Shown: piece after piece, positions 1 to 8,028 of the stretch
How the letters are laid out: each line of letters opens with the position of its first letter
How positions within the stretch are numbered: the first letter of the stretch is position 1
Source of the DNA: Scytonema sp. UIC 10036
GTDB taxonomy: Bacteria > Cyanobacteriota > Cyanobacteriia > Cyanobacteriales > Nostocaceae
Assembly (NCBI RefSeq): GCF_009725235.1
Contig: NZ_WJFC01000182.1
Span: 1 to 27,124, forward strand
Length of the DNA: 27,124 nucleotides
Direction: 5' to 3'
Program-made: the position numbers and the translations under genes
Notes under the pieces: model-generated
Databases searched by the model: none
Seen by the model: the letters and a program-made list of their open reading frames with translations, nothing else
What the model was told of the DNA's origin: nothing

Positions 1-267
1 TCTCCATTCAATGAATTTTTAGAATGTTTGCCTTCAAATATTAGAATCCTAGATTAAAGTTAAAATTACTTTTTCTTTTGATTAAGATTGGGTTAAATTA
101 GGAAAAAAATCAGTAATTTTTCTGATGTACTTGATAGATTTATCGTGACATGAATTGTTTGTTCATAGATAAAGATAGTCCGCGATCGATTTATAGAAGT
201 AGAAAGGTAGACACCTATTCCAAATCTAGATTAACCGCAGACCAAGTATTGTATGATTCCATATATT

Positions 268-410
268 TTACATAAAGAGCGGGCGAGACAAAGGTTGATA
301 TCGAGCATTTTTCATCAGGAATTCAGATGTAGGAGAAATTGAACCTTTGCCATTATCAATTGCTAGTACTTTCAGTTTATTTTGGTTAGATTCAAACCAA
401 GTAGATATAG
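268..410 (-). pseudogene. Remnant of a PstS-type phosphate-binding protein (C-terminal fragment)
   Basis: Read on the minus strand, this stretch encodes a segment resembling the C-terminal part of PstS phosphate ABC-transporter substrate-binding proteins: a KLKVLAIDNGKGSISPTSE-like stretch followed by YQPLSRPLF, the usual family ending before IYV. The frame hits TAA right after LFM, and the following bases (GTAAAATAT) look like the continuation YVKY displaced by a small deletion. Everything N-terminal is missing: upstream (above about 410) the frame runs into a CAGATGAACGC-type interspersed repeat. Family membership is recognised by eye from the PLSRPLF motif. It is not expected to be functional. 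Confidence 0.55.
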
Positions 411-460
411 CGGTTTTCAATTGGGTGCAATACATCAAATAATTAAAGAAGCGCCGCTGT

Positions 461-480
461 CGCAGATGAACGCAGATAAA
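461..480. repeat. CAGATGAACGC-type interspersed repeat, copy 1
   Basis: A short repeat with core CGCAGATGAACGCAGATAAA. The same core recurs at about 9948-9979 and, inverted and slightly diverged, at about 14071-14103. It lies where the PstS remnant loses its recognisable sequence. Confidence 0.6.
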
Positions 481-546
481 TGTGTACTTCATTCAAGTGA
501 GAACTGCTATAACTGGTAAACTAAGCAAAAAGACGAACAAGCACAA

Positions 547-855
547 ATGGGCAAAAATATAGCTTTTTTGGGTGCCATCTTTCAAAAACGCCTTTCTCGC
601 TTGGCTTTTACCTATGCCATACCAATTGGTGTGGTAGGAGGTTTAATTGGTTTGGGTGGTGCTGAGTTTCGTTTGCCAGTACTTGCAGGTGTTTTAGGAT
701 ACGAAGCACGACAAGCAGTCCCTCTTAACCTTGCTGTTAGTTTGGTAACTATTGCAGCATCTCTGGCAATACGCACTAAGACAATTAGCTTAACTGCGGT
801 GATGCCATTTTTACCTCTAGTTTCCTCACAAGTTCCTCAAGTTTTTGCTTTATAA
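547..855 (+). pseudogene. Truncated TauE/SafE-family membrane permease fragment
   Basis: This 102-codon ORF contains the TauE/SafE (sulfite exporter / DUF81) signature GGLIGLGGAEFRLPVL followed by ARQAVPLNLAVSLVTI, spanning about residues 30-75. Members of the family are usually about 250-270 residues with 7-9 membrane helices. Here the reading frame stops about 25 residues after the conserved segment, with an atypical tail (SSQVPQVFAL), and no continuation is visible in the next 80 bases in any frame. There is no strong ribosome-binding site upstream of the ATG. I call it a 3'-truncated pseudogene. An expressed short membrane protein is possible but less likely. It sits next to the PstS remnant, so this end of the window looks like a degradation zone. 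Confidence 0.6.
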
Positions 856-932
856 AGAGAGTTAAAAAGAGTTTCTTGCCTTCAACCTAATTTCTAAGCA
901 GTCACTGACGTGAAAAATGGAGGTACAACATT

Positions 933-1049
933 ATGCACATAACTCCATATCCCAATAGCATCATTTATATACTGGTCAAAATCTGTGTTCTCTTGCTTGT
1001 TCTCTTCCTGTGTCTCACAGTCCTTAGCACTCCGGTTGCAATCGCATAA
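933..1049 (+). CDS. Small hydrophobic ORF, 38 aa (signal-peptide-like or small membrane protein)
   Basis: The ATG is preceded by a strong Shine-Dalgarno sequence (GGAGGT at 919-924, about 8 bases upstream). The product has a short polar N-terminus (MHITPYPNS), one hydrophobic helix (roughly IIYILVKICVLLLVLFLCL) and ends in STPVAIA before TAA. The ending resembles a signal peptidase I site (A-x-A), so the ORF could be the leader of a secreted protein whose mature part has been lost, or a genuine single-span small protein. No family was recognised. The good ribosome-binding site is the main reason for listing it. Coding status is uncertain. Confidence 0.4.
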   Translation: MHITPYPNSIIYILVKICVLLLVLFLCLTVLSTPVAIA

Positions 1050-1069
1050 TGGGGTACAAGATAGCGATC

Positions 1070-1097
1070 GCGGTTCTTGCAGCCAACTAAGAACCGC
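1070..1097 (-). terminator. Stem-loop downstream of the EPS operon
   Basis: A perfect 9-bp inverted repeat, GCGGTTCTT (1070-1078) and AAGAACCGC (1089-1097), with a 10-base loop, lies 17 bases past the stop of the last EPS gene. It overlaps a HIP1 site at 1064-1071. On the minus strand the stem is followed by GATCGC, not a T-tract, so it is at best a hairpin that stabilises the 3' end or assists termination. Confidence 0.4.
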
Positions 1098-1114
1098 TAC
1101 ATACGTGTTAGTTC

Positions 1115-3310
1115 TTAACTACGTAAATTCATTGATACCCGATTTCCAATGACCTGAGTGTCAGAACTGTATTCTTTGGTGAAGTAGTAGCTATAGCGTT
1201 CATTGTTGGAAGTTACGCCATTCACCACCTGTCCCAAAACATTCTGTCCTGATTTTTCCAAAAGTTCTTTAGCAAAGATGGCATTGGTAGCATCAACAAC
1301 CCCAGGTCGAACCACAAATAAAACACCATCAGCCATTTGACCTAATGCGATCGCATCCGCAGCAACAGTTAAGGATGGAGCATCAATGATGACAAAGTCG
1401 TACTGTGATGCAAAAATGTCAATCAAACTAGCCATGCGTTTTGAATCAAGGAGAGATGCTGGAGAAGGAGGTACAACTCCAGAAGTGAGAACATATAAAT
1501 TATCCATAACTTTTGCGATCGCTGTCTTAATATCAGCCTGTCCCACAATCACATTGCTTAGCCCTTTGCTATTAGGTAACCCCCAAATTTGCTGCTGAAC
1601 CGGACGGTGTAAATCTCCATCTATAAGTAAAACTTTTCGTTCCATTTGAGCCATAGCTATGGCTAAATTAGCAGCCACTGTTGATTTCCCTTCTTTAGGT
1701 ATAGAGCTAGTCACAACTATGACTTTAATTTCTTTATCAGCACTTACAAATTTTAAATTTGCCCGCAACATTCGGAAAGCCTCACTAAGATATGAGCGAG
1801 GAATATCCCTAACTACAAGTTGGTGTGTTTGTAATTCTAACTCTTGATAACTGCGAGGCAATGTTTTCGACTTATAAAACGAAGGAATAACCCCCAATAA
1901 AGTTAATCCCAATAACTGCTTTGCTTCATCAACGGTTTTAATCGATTTATCTGTTGCTTCCAAGAGATAAATCGTCGCTAGAGAAGCTATGCTAGCCACT
2001 AAAGCAGCACTCACATAGACAAGAGTTCTAGAAGACACAGGTTCGTCTGGAATTTCTGCTGCAGACGCCATCCTAGCATTACCTATGTTTTGATTTTCAG
2101 CAATTCTACTCTCTTGCAGCTTTTGTTGAAGAAGTAAATAAGTCGATTGCGCGACTTGTAAGTTACGTTCTGCTTCGCGTTGTTGCTGTTCTAGTTGAGG
2201 TAAATTTTTGAGCCGTTCTCTGTAAATTGTTTCTAACTTGTTTAAAGCTGATAATTTCTGACTCAACCCTTGATAATTTGACTCTAATTCTGCTAATTTA
2301 GCAGAGAGTTGTTGCTGCAATACTCCTACTTGAAGATTATCATTTTGATTTATTGGTGTTCTTCCTGCAACTTGTTTTGTTCGCCTCTGCAGTATTTGTT
2401 GTAAGACAGCTAACTTGTTTTCTAAATTTTGGATTTCGGGATGTTCTTCTTGAAGAACAGTTCGCCTCACTGCAAGTTGAGACTCGGTTTGCTGAACTTC
2501 TTTGAGAATATCCTGTACCCCAGGAGACTGGCTGAGAGAAGTCGTAGTCACTGCCTTTTTCAGATTCATGCTTAACTGTTGGCGAATTGTTTCAGCCTGA
2601 GAATCAAGATTGGCAATTTCAGATTCAGTATTTCCGCGTTGTTTGTGCAACTCAGCAATCACTTCTACTGCTTTAGTAGCTTCTTCTCCTAGAGCAACAA
2701 CTTTGTTTTTTTCTTTGAACTCACGCAGTTCAGCTTCTGCTCTCTGGACAATTAATTCTGCATTGGGAACCTGTTTTTCCAAAAACTTACGAGCAACTGC
2801 TGCTTGAGTTCTATGAGCAAAAATATTCTGATCTAAGTAATTCTCCATCAAAGCATTAACAACTCGTGCAGCCCTTACAGGATTAGTATCCATGTAGGAC
2901 ACCTTGAGTATATCGGTTCTTTGAATATCATTTACAGTCAAATTTTTCAAAAAATCCTTATATTTTAGAGGTTGCCCGTTCTTCCCTTGTAAGTTCAGTT
3001 GATTAATAACTTTTTTAACAATAGGGATAGAACGTATAATTTCTGCCTCTGTACTGAGAGGGTTGCTTTTCTCCTGAACTACTGACTCTAACTTTCCTAT
3101 TTCTGCGCCTACTCCTGTAAGAGAAGAAATAGTATTTGTTCTTTCAAAAATTAGCTTTCCTTCAGCTTCATAAAATGGCTTTTTGAGCAACAACGAAGCA
3201 GATGTAAATATGATAAAAACTGGAATAAATACTGTTAAAATATTTAGCCAATGGCGTTTGGTTATATGCCAATATTTATCAAGTATAAAAGAAGATTCTT
3301 GTAATTCCAT
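1115..3310 (-). CDS. Wzc-like polysaccharide co-polymerase / BY-family tyrosine autokinase
   Basis: Inner-membrane protein controlling chain length and export of Wzy-dependent polysaccharide. A Wzz-type N-terminus has a first membrane helix at about residues 22-43; a long periplasmic coiled-coil-rich region (about 165-405) ends in a GNVR-like segment; a second membrane helix lies at about 429-450 after the proline-rich PDEPVSS. The cytoplasmic BY-kinase domain follows: Walker A SSIPKEGKST (535-544), Walker A' VLLIDGDLHRP (560-570) and Walker B FVIIDAPS (639-646). The C-terminal tail carries a small tyrosine cluster (Y706, Y708, Y709, Y714), the usual autophosphorylation region. Kinase and co-polymerase are fused as in proteobacterial Wzc. 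It is the last gene of the cluster, separated from the aminotransferase by a repeat-filled gap. No Wza exporter or Wzb phosphatase is in the window. Confidence 0.93.
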   Translation of the reverse strand: MELQESSFILDKYWHITKRHWLNILTVFIPVFIIFTSASLLLKKPFYEAEGKLIFERTNTISSLTGVGAEIGKLESVVQEKSNPLSTEAEIIRSIPIVKKVINQLNLQGKNGQPLKYKDFLKNLTVNDIQRTDILKVSYMDTNPVRAARVVNALMENYLDQNIFAHRTQAAVARKFLEKQVPNAELIVQRAEAELREFKEKNKVVALGEEATKAVEVIAELHKQRGNTESEIANLDSQAETIRQQLSMNLKKAVTTTSLSQSPGVQDILKEVQQTESQLAVRRTVLQEEHPEIQNLENKLAVLQQILQRRTKQVAGRTPINQNDNLQVGVLQQQLSAKLAELESNYQGLSQKLSALNKLETIYRERLKNLPQLEQQQREAERNLQVAQSTYLLLQQKLQESRIAENQNIGNARMASAAEIPDEPVSSRTLVYVSAALVASIASLATIYLLEATDKSIKTVDEAKQLLGLTLLGVIPSFYKSKTLPRSYQELELQTHQLVVRDIPRSYLSEAFRMLRANLKFVSADKEIKVIVVTSSIPKEGKSTVAANLAIAMAQMERKVLLIDGDLHRPVQQQIWGLPNSKGLSNVIVGQADIKTAIAKVMDNLYVLTSGVVPPSPASLLDSKRMASLIDIFASQYDFVIIDAPSLTVAADAIALGQMADGVLFVVRPGVVDATNAIFAKELLEKSGQNVLGQVVNGVTSNNERYSYYFTKEYSSDTQVIGNRVSMNLRS

Positions 3311-3354
3311 AACTTAATCTCTACTTTCAATCAAGTAATTAGTGCCCAGATCCC

Positions 3355-3435
3355 CCACCTCGTTCCCAGGCTCCGTCCCCACCTCGTTCCCAGGCTCAGC
3401 CTGGGAATGCCTTACGCGAGGCTCTGCCTCGTGAT
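3355..3435. repeat. CTCGTTCCCAGGCT-type palindromic repeats between aminotransferase and kinase genes
   Basis: Two consecutive copies of CACCTCGTTCCCAGGCTC begin at 3356 and 3380. The second forms a perfect 10-bp hairpin, TTCCCAGGCT (3387-3396) with AGCCTGGGAA (3398-3407). A second hairpin, CGAGGC (3417-3422) with GCCTCG (3426-3431), follows immediately. The same module order is repeated at about 24187-24282. These stems would form in the intercistronic mRNA just upstream of the kinase gene. Confidence 0.85.
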
Positions 3436-4689
3436 TTACCCCACACGCTCGGCGGAGCCTGCTCTGCTGCATTTCCAGATAGAACCTGGGAACGAGAGAG
3501 TACTTTTAAGATACCCCACCTCGTTCCCAGGCTCCGCGTGAGAACGAGAGACACGGGATTGACAGTTATGTACAGACTCGATCGCAGAAATTACTCTCTC
3601 CAAGTCCTCTATTGTAAGATTAGATCCAGAAGGCAAGCACAAACCGCGTGTAAATAAATATTCAGCAATCACACCGTCAATACATTTACTTTTAGCAAAT
3701 ACAGGTTGTAGATGCAGGGGCTTCCATACAGGACGAGTTTCTATCTGCTGTTTGGCAAGTGCCAATCGAACCTGTTCCCGATCTGCACCAAATGCTTCTG
3801 GATCAATAGTTAAACACGTTAACCATCGCGTGGCACGTCCAAAATCAGCTTCCGGCATGAATTCGATTCCTGGTAAATTTTCCAACGCAGCAGCGTAAAT
3901 CTCATAGTTCCGCCGTCTGGCTGCTATTCGGTCATTTAAAACACGCAATTGACCCCGACCAATTCCCGCTAATATATTACTGAGGCGATAATTATATCCT
4001 ATTTCCGAGTGTTGGTAATGAGGAGCTAAATCTCGTGCTTGGGTTGCAAGAAAACGGGCTTTGGCTATAAGTTTTTCGTCGTCAGAAACTAACATTCCAC
4101 CACCAGAAGTAGTAATAATTTTATTCCCGTTGAACGAGTATATGCCAATGCGCCCAAAAGTCCCCGTTGCTCGACCTTTGTAAGTTGCTCCTAAGGATTC
4201 AGCCGCATCTTCTATTAAAGGAATTTCGTAATGAGAGCAAATTTCCAGAATGGGATCGATATCTGCACTTTGACCGTAGAGATGCACTAGAATGACTGCT
4301 TTGGGTAATTTACCCCGTCTCGAACGGCGTTCCAATGATTCCCATAATAAATCGGGATTCATGTTCCAAGTCATAAGATCGCTATCGATGAAGACTGGTT
4401 TTGCTCCTAAATACGTTATTGGGTTAGCAGTCGCAATAAATGTGAGCGTCGAACAAAAAACTTCATCGCCACGTTCAACGCCGACTAATCTTAACGCTAA
4501 ATGAAGTGCTGCTGTTCCAGAACTGACAGCAGCTGCATGACGCGCACCAGTCGCTTGACAAAATTCGTGCTCGAAAGCATCTATATGGGGTCCTACGGGA
4601 GCAATCCAGTTTGTTTCAAACGCCTCTTTTACAAATTCTAGTTCGCGATCGCCCATGTGGGGTGTTGAAAGTAAAATAGGTTTTATCAT
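3436..4689 (-). CDS. DegT/DnrJ/EryC1/StrS aminotransferase (PglE/EpsN-like)
   Basis: Fold type I PLP enzyme that aminates a keto-sugar nucleotide, most plausibly the UDP-4-keto-6-deoxy product of the dehydratase at 17315-19327. Visible motifs, numbered from the chosen start: substrate loop NWIAPVGPHIDAFE (27-40), SSGTAALHLALR (56-67), EDAAESLGA (160-168), and SFNGNKIITTSGGG (185-198) with the PLP lysine at K190. I chose the ATG at 4687-4689 over the in-frame ATG at 4725 because an ACGAGGGA ribosome-binding site lies just upstream and the longer form would overlap the upstream gene. The normal family end falls near AIESVHN. The last roughly 40 residues (for example SRSHAEPGNEVG) are encoded by CTCGTTCCCAGGCT-type repeats. 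Closest functional analogues by architecture are PglE and EpsN; the sugar is inferred. Confidence 0.92.
   Translation of the reverse strand: MIKPILLSTPHMGDRELEFVKEAFETNWIAPVGPHIDAFEHEFCQATGARHAAAVSSGTAALHLALRLVGVERGDEVFCSTLTFIATANPITYLGAKPVFIDSDLMTWNMNPDLLWESLERRSRRGKLPKAVILVHLYGQSADIDPILEICSHYEIPLIEDAAESLGATYKGRATGTFGRIGIYSFNGNKIITTSGGGMLVSDDEKLIAKARFLATQARDLAPHYQHSEIGYNYRLSNILAGIGRGQLRVLNDRIAARRRNYEIYAAALENLPGIEFMPEADFGRATRWLTCLTIDPEAFGADREQVRLALAKQQIETRPVWKPLHLQPVFAKSKCIDGVIAEYLFTRGLCLPSGSNLTIEDLERVISAIESVHNCQSRVSRSHAEPGNEVGYLKSTLSFPGSIWKCSRAGSAERVG
3482..3551. repeat. CTCGTTCCCAGGCT-type repeats inside the aminotransferase 3' end
   Basis: Copies in both orientations (CCTGGGAACGAGAGAG at 3485-3500; CCCACCTCGTTCCCAGGCTC from 3515) lie within the reading frame of the aminotransferase and encode its odd C-terminal tail. 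They belong to the family at 3355-3435 and 24187-24282. Confidence 0.75.
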
Positions 4690-4706
4690 CTCTATGTCCC
4701 TCGTAA

Positions 4707-5768
4707 CTAATTGATAGCTGTGCAACGATATGCAGGGAAAAAACCATTAACGAGTAGTTTTTCCGGTTCTGTATCTAGTATTTTTGCTTGGAAATTAACT
4801 AGAGCCAGATATTTTTTGTCATTCACAATCAGGCGCATGGTTAAAAAATTGTGTCTTTGTTTGGAAAAACCTGATTTAAACTCATAAAGGCTATCTTGAG
4901 AACTTCCTACTCCACCTCCCAAGTGGAAAACTTTATTGCCTCGTTCTTTAGCCCAAAATCTCACATAATCTAACATGAGTTTGCTTGGTGCTTGTTTCAA
5001 AAACCGATTTCTTGTTCCTGAAAGATGGTATTGTACAATACCACAGCATTCTGTAAACAACCCCGCACAAGTGACTTCTCCTTCCCATTCCACAATACAT
5101 AAATGAATTTTTTTACCCAAAATTGCCAAATTTAAATAATAGCTATAATCAAAGTAATAGGAGCTTTTAGCCTCCACGCGATGCATGGTTTCTTCATAAA
5201 TTTCAATAAACTCATCAATGTAATCCATAAATGGAACCATTTTAGCCACCATACCTGCACGTTTGCACTTACTAATTCTCGTGCGATCGCTATTGCGCGT
5301 TTGTTGCCATATTTCTACTTCAGAAAGCTCTAAATTTATAGAAATAGTTTCACCATGAACTTTGCAAATATGAACAGGCAAAAGCTTGTCTAAACCTTGA
5401 TTGAGAATTGGGTGAATTCGCAAAAATACCGAGCATACATTTTTATAAAAAAATACATTCTTTAACTCTTCAAGTGCTTGATTTAAAAACTGGGGTGAAT
5501 GCATTGCTGCTTCATTTAACAAAATTCCGGGATATCCATAAGGAGAGACGACATCAAAAAGTTCTTGTTCCTCTGGAGAGCAATAGCGTAGTAAATAAGG
5601 CAAAAAGAATATCTTATCATCTTGAGTTATTAAAATAGCTTCTGGTATTGTGTTAGTTCTAATAGCATCGACATATATATATTCCGGTTCGTGATAAATA
5701 TCATGTGGGAGTGTTTTCAGGATTTCCATCCATAAGTCACTGGATAAATTAATAATTTTACTTTCCAT
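4707..5768 (-). CDS. FemAB/GNAT-like (BioF2-type) acyltransferase
   Basis: 353-residue cytosolic protein resembling the FemAB-like / BioF2-type GNAT proteins common in EPS clusters. Landmarks: an N-terminal half ending around a basic patch (SDRTRISKCKRAG, about 160-172), a GNAT-like beta hairpin HLCIVEWEGEVTCAGLF (222-238), YHLSGTRNRFLKQAPSKLM (247-265), and FHLGGGVGSSQDSLYEFKSG (281-300), the typical FemAB/BioF2 ending. Probable role: transfer of an acyl or aminoacyl group to an amino sugar of the repeat unit. The start at 5768 is chosen because AGGAAG sits 6 bases upstream. An extension to 5927 is open, but it overlaps the upstream gene and includes an interspersed repeat. The 17-base gap to the aminotransferase supports an operon. 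Substrate unknown. Confidence 0.8.
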   Translation of the reverse strand: MESKIINLSSDLWMEILKTLPHDIYHEPEYIYVDAIRTNTIPEAILITQDDKIFFLPYLLRYCSPEEQELFDVVSPYGYPGILLNEAAMHSPQFLNQALEELKNVFFYKNVCSVFLRIHPILNQGLDKLLPVHICKVHGETISINLELSEVEIWQQTRNSDRTRISKCKRAGMVAKMVPFMDYIDEFIEIYEETMHRVEAKSSYYFDYSYYLNLAILGKKIHLCIVEWEGEVTCAGLFTECCGIVQYHLSGTRNRFLKQAPSKLMLDYVRFWAKERGNKVFHLGGGVGSSQDSLYEFKSGFSKQRHNFLTMRLIVNDKKYLALVNFQAKILDTEPEKLLVNGFFPAYRCTAIN

Positions 5769-5862
5769 AGCTTTCTTCCTAACTTCATTGAGTAGATACT
5801 TCAAAAACAAAATTTCTGGACAAGCAATCAAGAAGGATAGGTGATATTCCAATACTTGTCGG

Positions 5863-7869
5863 TTAAGCGTAAAAATATGAAAGCACGTAGGTTGGGTTGA
5901 GGAACGAAACCCAACATTTACAGACATTTGTTCGGTTCCCCCACGAGTTTGCCCAAAAAAAATTCTTATACGAGCAGTATTGGGTGATATTCTTGGTAAT
6001 CAACTCAGTTTTATAGAAAGAGGGTTTATCGTTATCTTGAATTGTATATGTATACACGTTGTGATTTCCTAACTCTGCATTTTTAGATGATAAAAGTGAA
6101 ACTTTGATAGTTTCATTTTTTTCAATTTTTCTATCATTTCTAATATCAATAGAAAAATACTTATACTTTTCTCCAGGTAAAAAGGTGAGAGTTCCAGAAA
6201 GTAACTTATAATCTTCATTGCTTGTAGCTGTTCCACCTGTAACAGAATAATTAACTGTTATAGGTTTTGCTGAAAGATGGCTGAGCGATACTAACGGATA
6301 ATCAGCTTTAAGAAATTCACTACCGATATTTCTACTAAGATAAAATTCTACAGATGGTTGTTTATCTGTAATACTATAAAAAGTTGTAGAAACAAAACTT
6401 TCCTGTAAATTTGAGCCAAAAGCTTTAGCTTTCAATACTGTACTTTTAGTGAGTTTAATAGGAGCGGTATAGAGTAGAGATTTTTGACTGGGTTCACTAC
6501 CATCAAGAGTGTATCGAATAGATGCATCTGGTGTTGTTGTGCTGATGTTAACAAAAACTGAATCAGCCACAGTTGTTGCTCTGATTGGATAAAATAAAGG
6601 TTTTGCAGTTCGATTTCCAGTAGTGAAAAGAACATACTTTGCTTCTTTATCTTTAATAGAGATATTTTTGATAGAATTTCCATTTTCATCAAAGTATTCC
6701 TGACTTGGTTTTAAATTTATCATCTGAGTTCTTCCTGTTAAATTAAAAAAGGCAATTCCTCCCTCAAAAAATCTCCAATAAAGACGATATCCTTCACTTT
6801 TACCTAGTTCTTGTTTGTCTTGTGGTGGAGTTACAGAATTGCCTAGTAAATTCTTGATTTTCGCATAACGTTTTGGATCGATTTCCAGACTGTGACCATC
6901 ATCTCCACTGTAAAAACGGTTCTCCCCAGCAAAAATTAAATAAGCAACATACATATTGCGAATAAGTTCATCTTTGTTCCGCGTGTTAGGTTGATATATC
7001 TGTACTTTGTTAGCTGAAAAATTTTTCATTCGCCTGTAAGAATGATAAGTTCTTAACCTTGTTAAATCGCTATCAGAATCATAAATTTCGCCAAGAAAAT
7101 TTTCGAGTAGTACTCCATCAGTATGAGCAAAGATTTCTGGATACTGGTTCTCGTCAGAGATGCTTCCTTCATTACAAATCGTTTTAATATCTGGTGCAAG
7201 TTCTTTTAAACGTTTAAAAAAGTATTGAACGGCTTGTACAAATTCTCTATCATTTTGAGGGAATGGCTTATCCCATTTTATTTTGTTAGTATAATTATTT
7301 TTGTCATCAAAGACTCCATAAAGATTGTAGATAAAAGCACAATTGTCTAATCCCACCCACAAATTTTGATATGAGCCTTTTTGAAGTCTGTTACGGACAT
7401 AGTTTTTAATAAAAAAATCAATGTAGCGTCGATCGCCAATATTAACTGCTTGTGCTTTTTCTTTTGACTGCCATTCAAAAATAACAGGTTTTTTCTTTCC
7501 TTGATAAGTTGCTGTTATCCAAAGAGGAGGACGGCGTTGGGCTAACTCATCTAGCTCATATCTTTTTAACTCAGCATATGGAAAGTAAACATAGTCATCT
7601 TCATCCAAAGAATGGAAGTGTTGAAAACGCCCATGAATACCTTTAATAGCTTCAGGATTCATGGCAGAGAAAATATCATTATAATGAGGTAAACCTATGT
7701 AAGCACCAACTTTTGTCCAGTCTTTATCGTGGGGAAATACGTAGTACAATCCTCTTTCATTGTCTATAACTGTTCTTATCGGTTTTGATGATACGGTTGG
7801 TAGTATACTACTGAGCCATAAAACTGTAGTTATTACTAGATATGTGATAAATGTGGTAAAGTTTTGCAT
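5863..7869 (-). CDS. Secreted GHL15-like glycoside hydrolase with chitobiase-C and Calx-beta domains
   Basis: 668 residues. An N-terminal signal peptide or anchor (hydrophobic about 8-24, SSILPTVSSKP following) indicates export. Residues about 35-350 resemble the hypothetical glycosyl hydrolase family 15 (GHL15) TIM barrel: LWVGLDNCAF (170-179), IKTICNEGS (228-236), GVLLENF (252-258), with D175, E234 and E256 as candidate acids. Residues about 425-500 form a CHB_HEX_C_1 domain (IRYTLDGSEPSQKSLLY, APIKLTKSTVLKAKAF), and about 505-614 a Calx-beta domain (YSVTGGTATSNEDYKLLSGT, ending IQDND). The tail after about 630 is not domain-like; residues about 649-662 are encoded by an interspersed repeat. 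Likely a polymer-trimming or surface-retained hydrolase acting on the EPS made by its neighbours. The enzymatic assignment is inferred. Confidence 0.75.
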   Translation of the reverse strand: MQNFTTFITYLVITTVLWLSSILPTVSSKPIRTVIDNERGLYYVFPHDKDWTKVGAYIGLPHYNDIFSAMNPEAIKGIHGRFQHFHSLDEDDYVYFPYAELKRYELDELAQRRPPLWITATYQGKKKPVIFEWQSKEKAQAVNIGDRRYIDFFIKNYVRNRLQKGSYQNLWVGLDNCAFIYNLYGVFDDKNNYTNKIKWDKPFPQNDREFVQAVQYFFKRLKELAPDIKTICNEGSISDENQYPEIFAHTDGVLLENFLGEIYDSDSDLTRLRTYHSYRRMKNFSANKVQIYQPNTRNKDELIRNMYVAYLIFAGENRFYSGDDGHSLEIDPKRYAKIKNLLGNSVTPPQDKQELGKSEGYRLYWRFFEGGIAFFNLTGRTQMINLKPSQEYFDENGNSIKNISIKDKEAKYVLFTTGNRTAKPLFYPIRATTVADSVFVNISTTTPDASIRYTLDGSEPSQKSLLYTAPIKLTKSTVLKAKAFGSNLQESFVSTTFYSITDKQPSVEFYLSRNIGSEFLKADYPLVSLSHLSAKPITVNYSVTGGTATSNEDYKLLSGTLTFLPGEKYKYFSIDIRNDRKIEKNETIKVSLLSSKNAELGNHNVYTYTIQDNDKPSFYKTELITKNITQYCSYKNFFWANSWGNRTNVCKCWVSFLNPTYVLSYFYA
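5887..5918. repeat. GTAGGTTGGGTTGAGGAACG-type hairpin repeat
   Basis: Contains the stem GTTGGGTT (5891-5898) and AACCCAAC (5908-5915) with a 9-base loop. The 30 bases at 5887-5916 are an exact reverse complement of 27083-27112 at the other end of the window. It lies inside the 3' end of the GHL15-like gene and encodes part of its C-terminus (WVSFLNPTYV). Confidence 0.9.
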
Positions 7870-7930
7870 AAATATTGTCGTCTCCAGTAAAGTTGCACTC
7901 GTCGCGAAGAAGAAAATTTGGTAGTATTAT

Positions 7931-7999
7931 TTCTCTTTTCTCTGTGTCCTCTGCATCTTCTGCAGTTCAATAAATTTTTTTAACCACAAAGGTGCAGAG
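7931..7999. repeat. CTCTGTGTCCTCTGC-type interspersed repeat, partial copy
   Basis: TTCTCTTTTCTCTGTGTCCT and CTGCATCTTCTGCAGTTCAA (about 7931-7970) resemble the left arm of the composite repeats at about 12790 and 17188. An inverted fragment (AACCACAAAGGTGCAGAG) follows to 7999. It fills the gap between the sugar transferase and the glycosidase genes. Confidence 0.6.
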
Positions 8000-8028
8000 T
8001 CCGTAAAGAGGGGGGCGATCGCTTAACT

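Noticed and set aside
3355..3560. Possible CRISPR array
   Set aside because: Repeat copies are in both orientations, spacing is irregular and there are no unique spacers of constant length; these are palindromic interspersed repeats.
5769..5927. N-terminal extension of the FemAB-like protein at 4707-5768
   Set aside because: It overlaps the glycosidase gene, translates an interspersed repeat, and a good ribosome-binding site (AGGAAG) marks the internal ATG at 5768.
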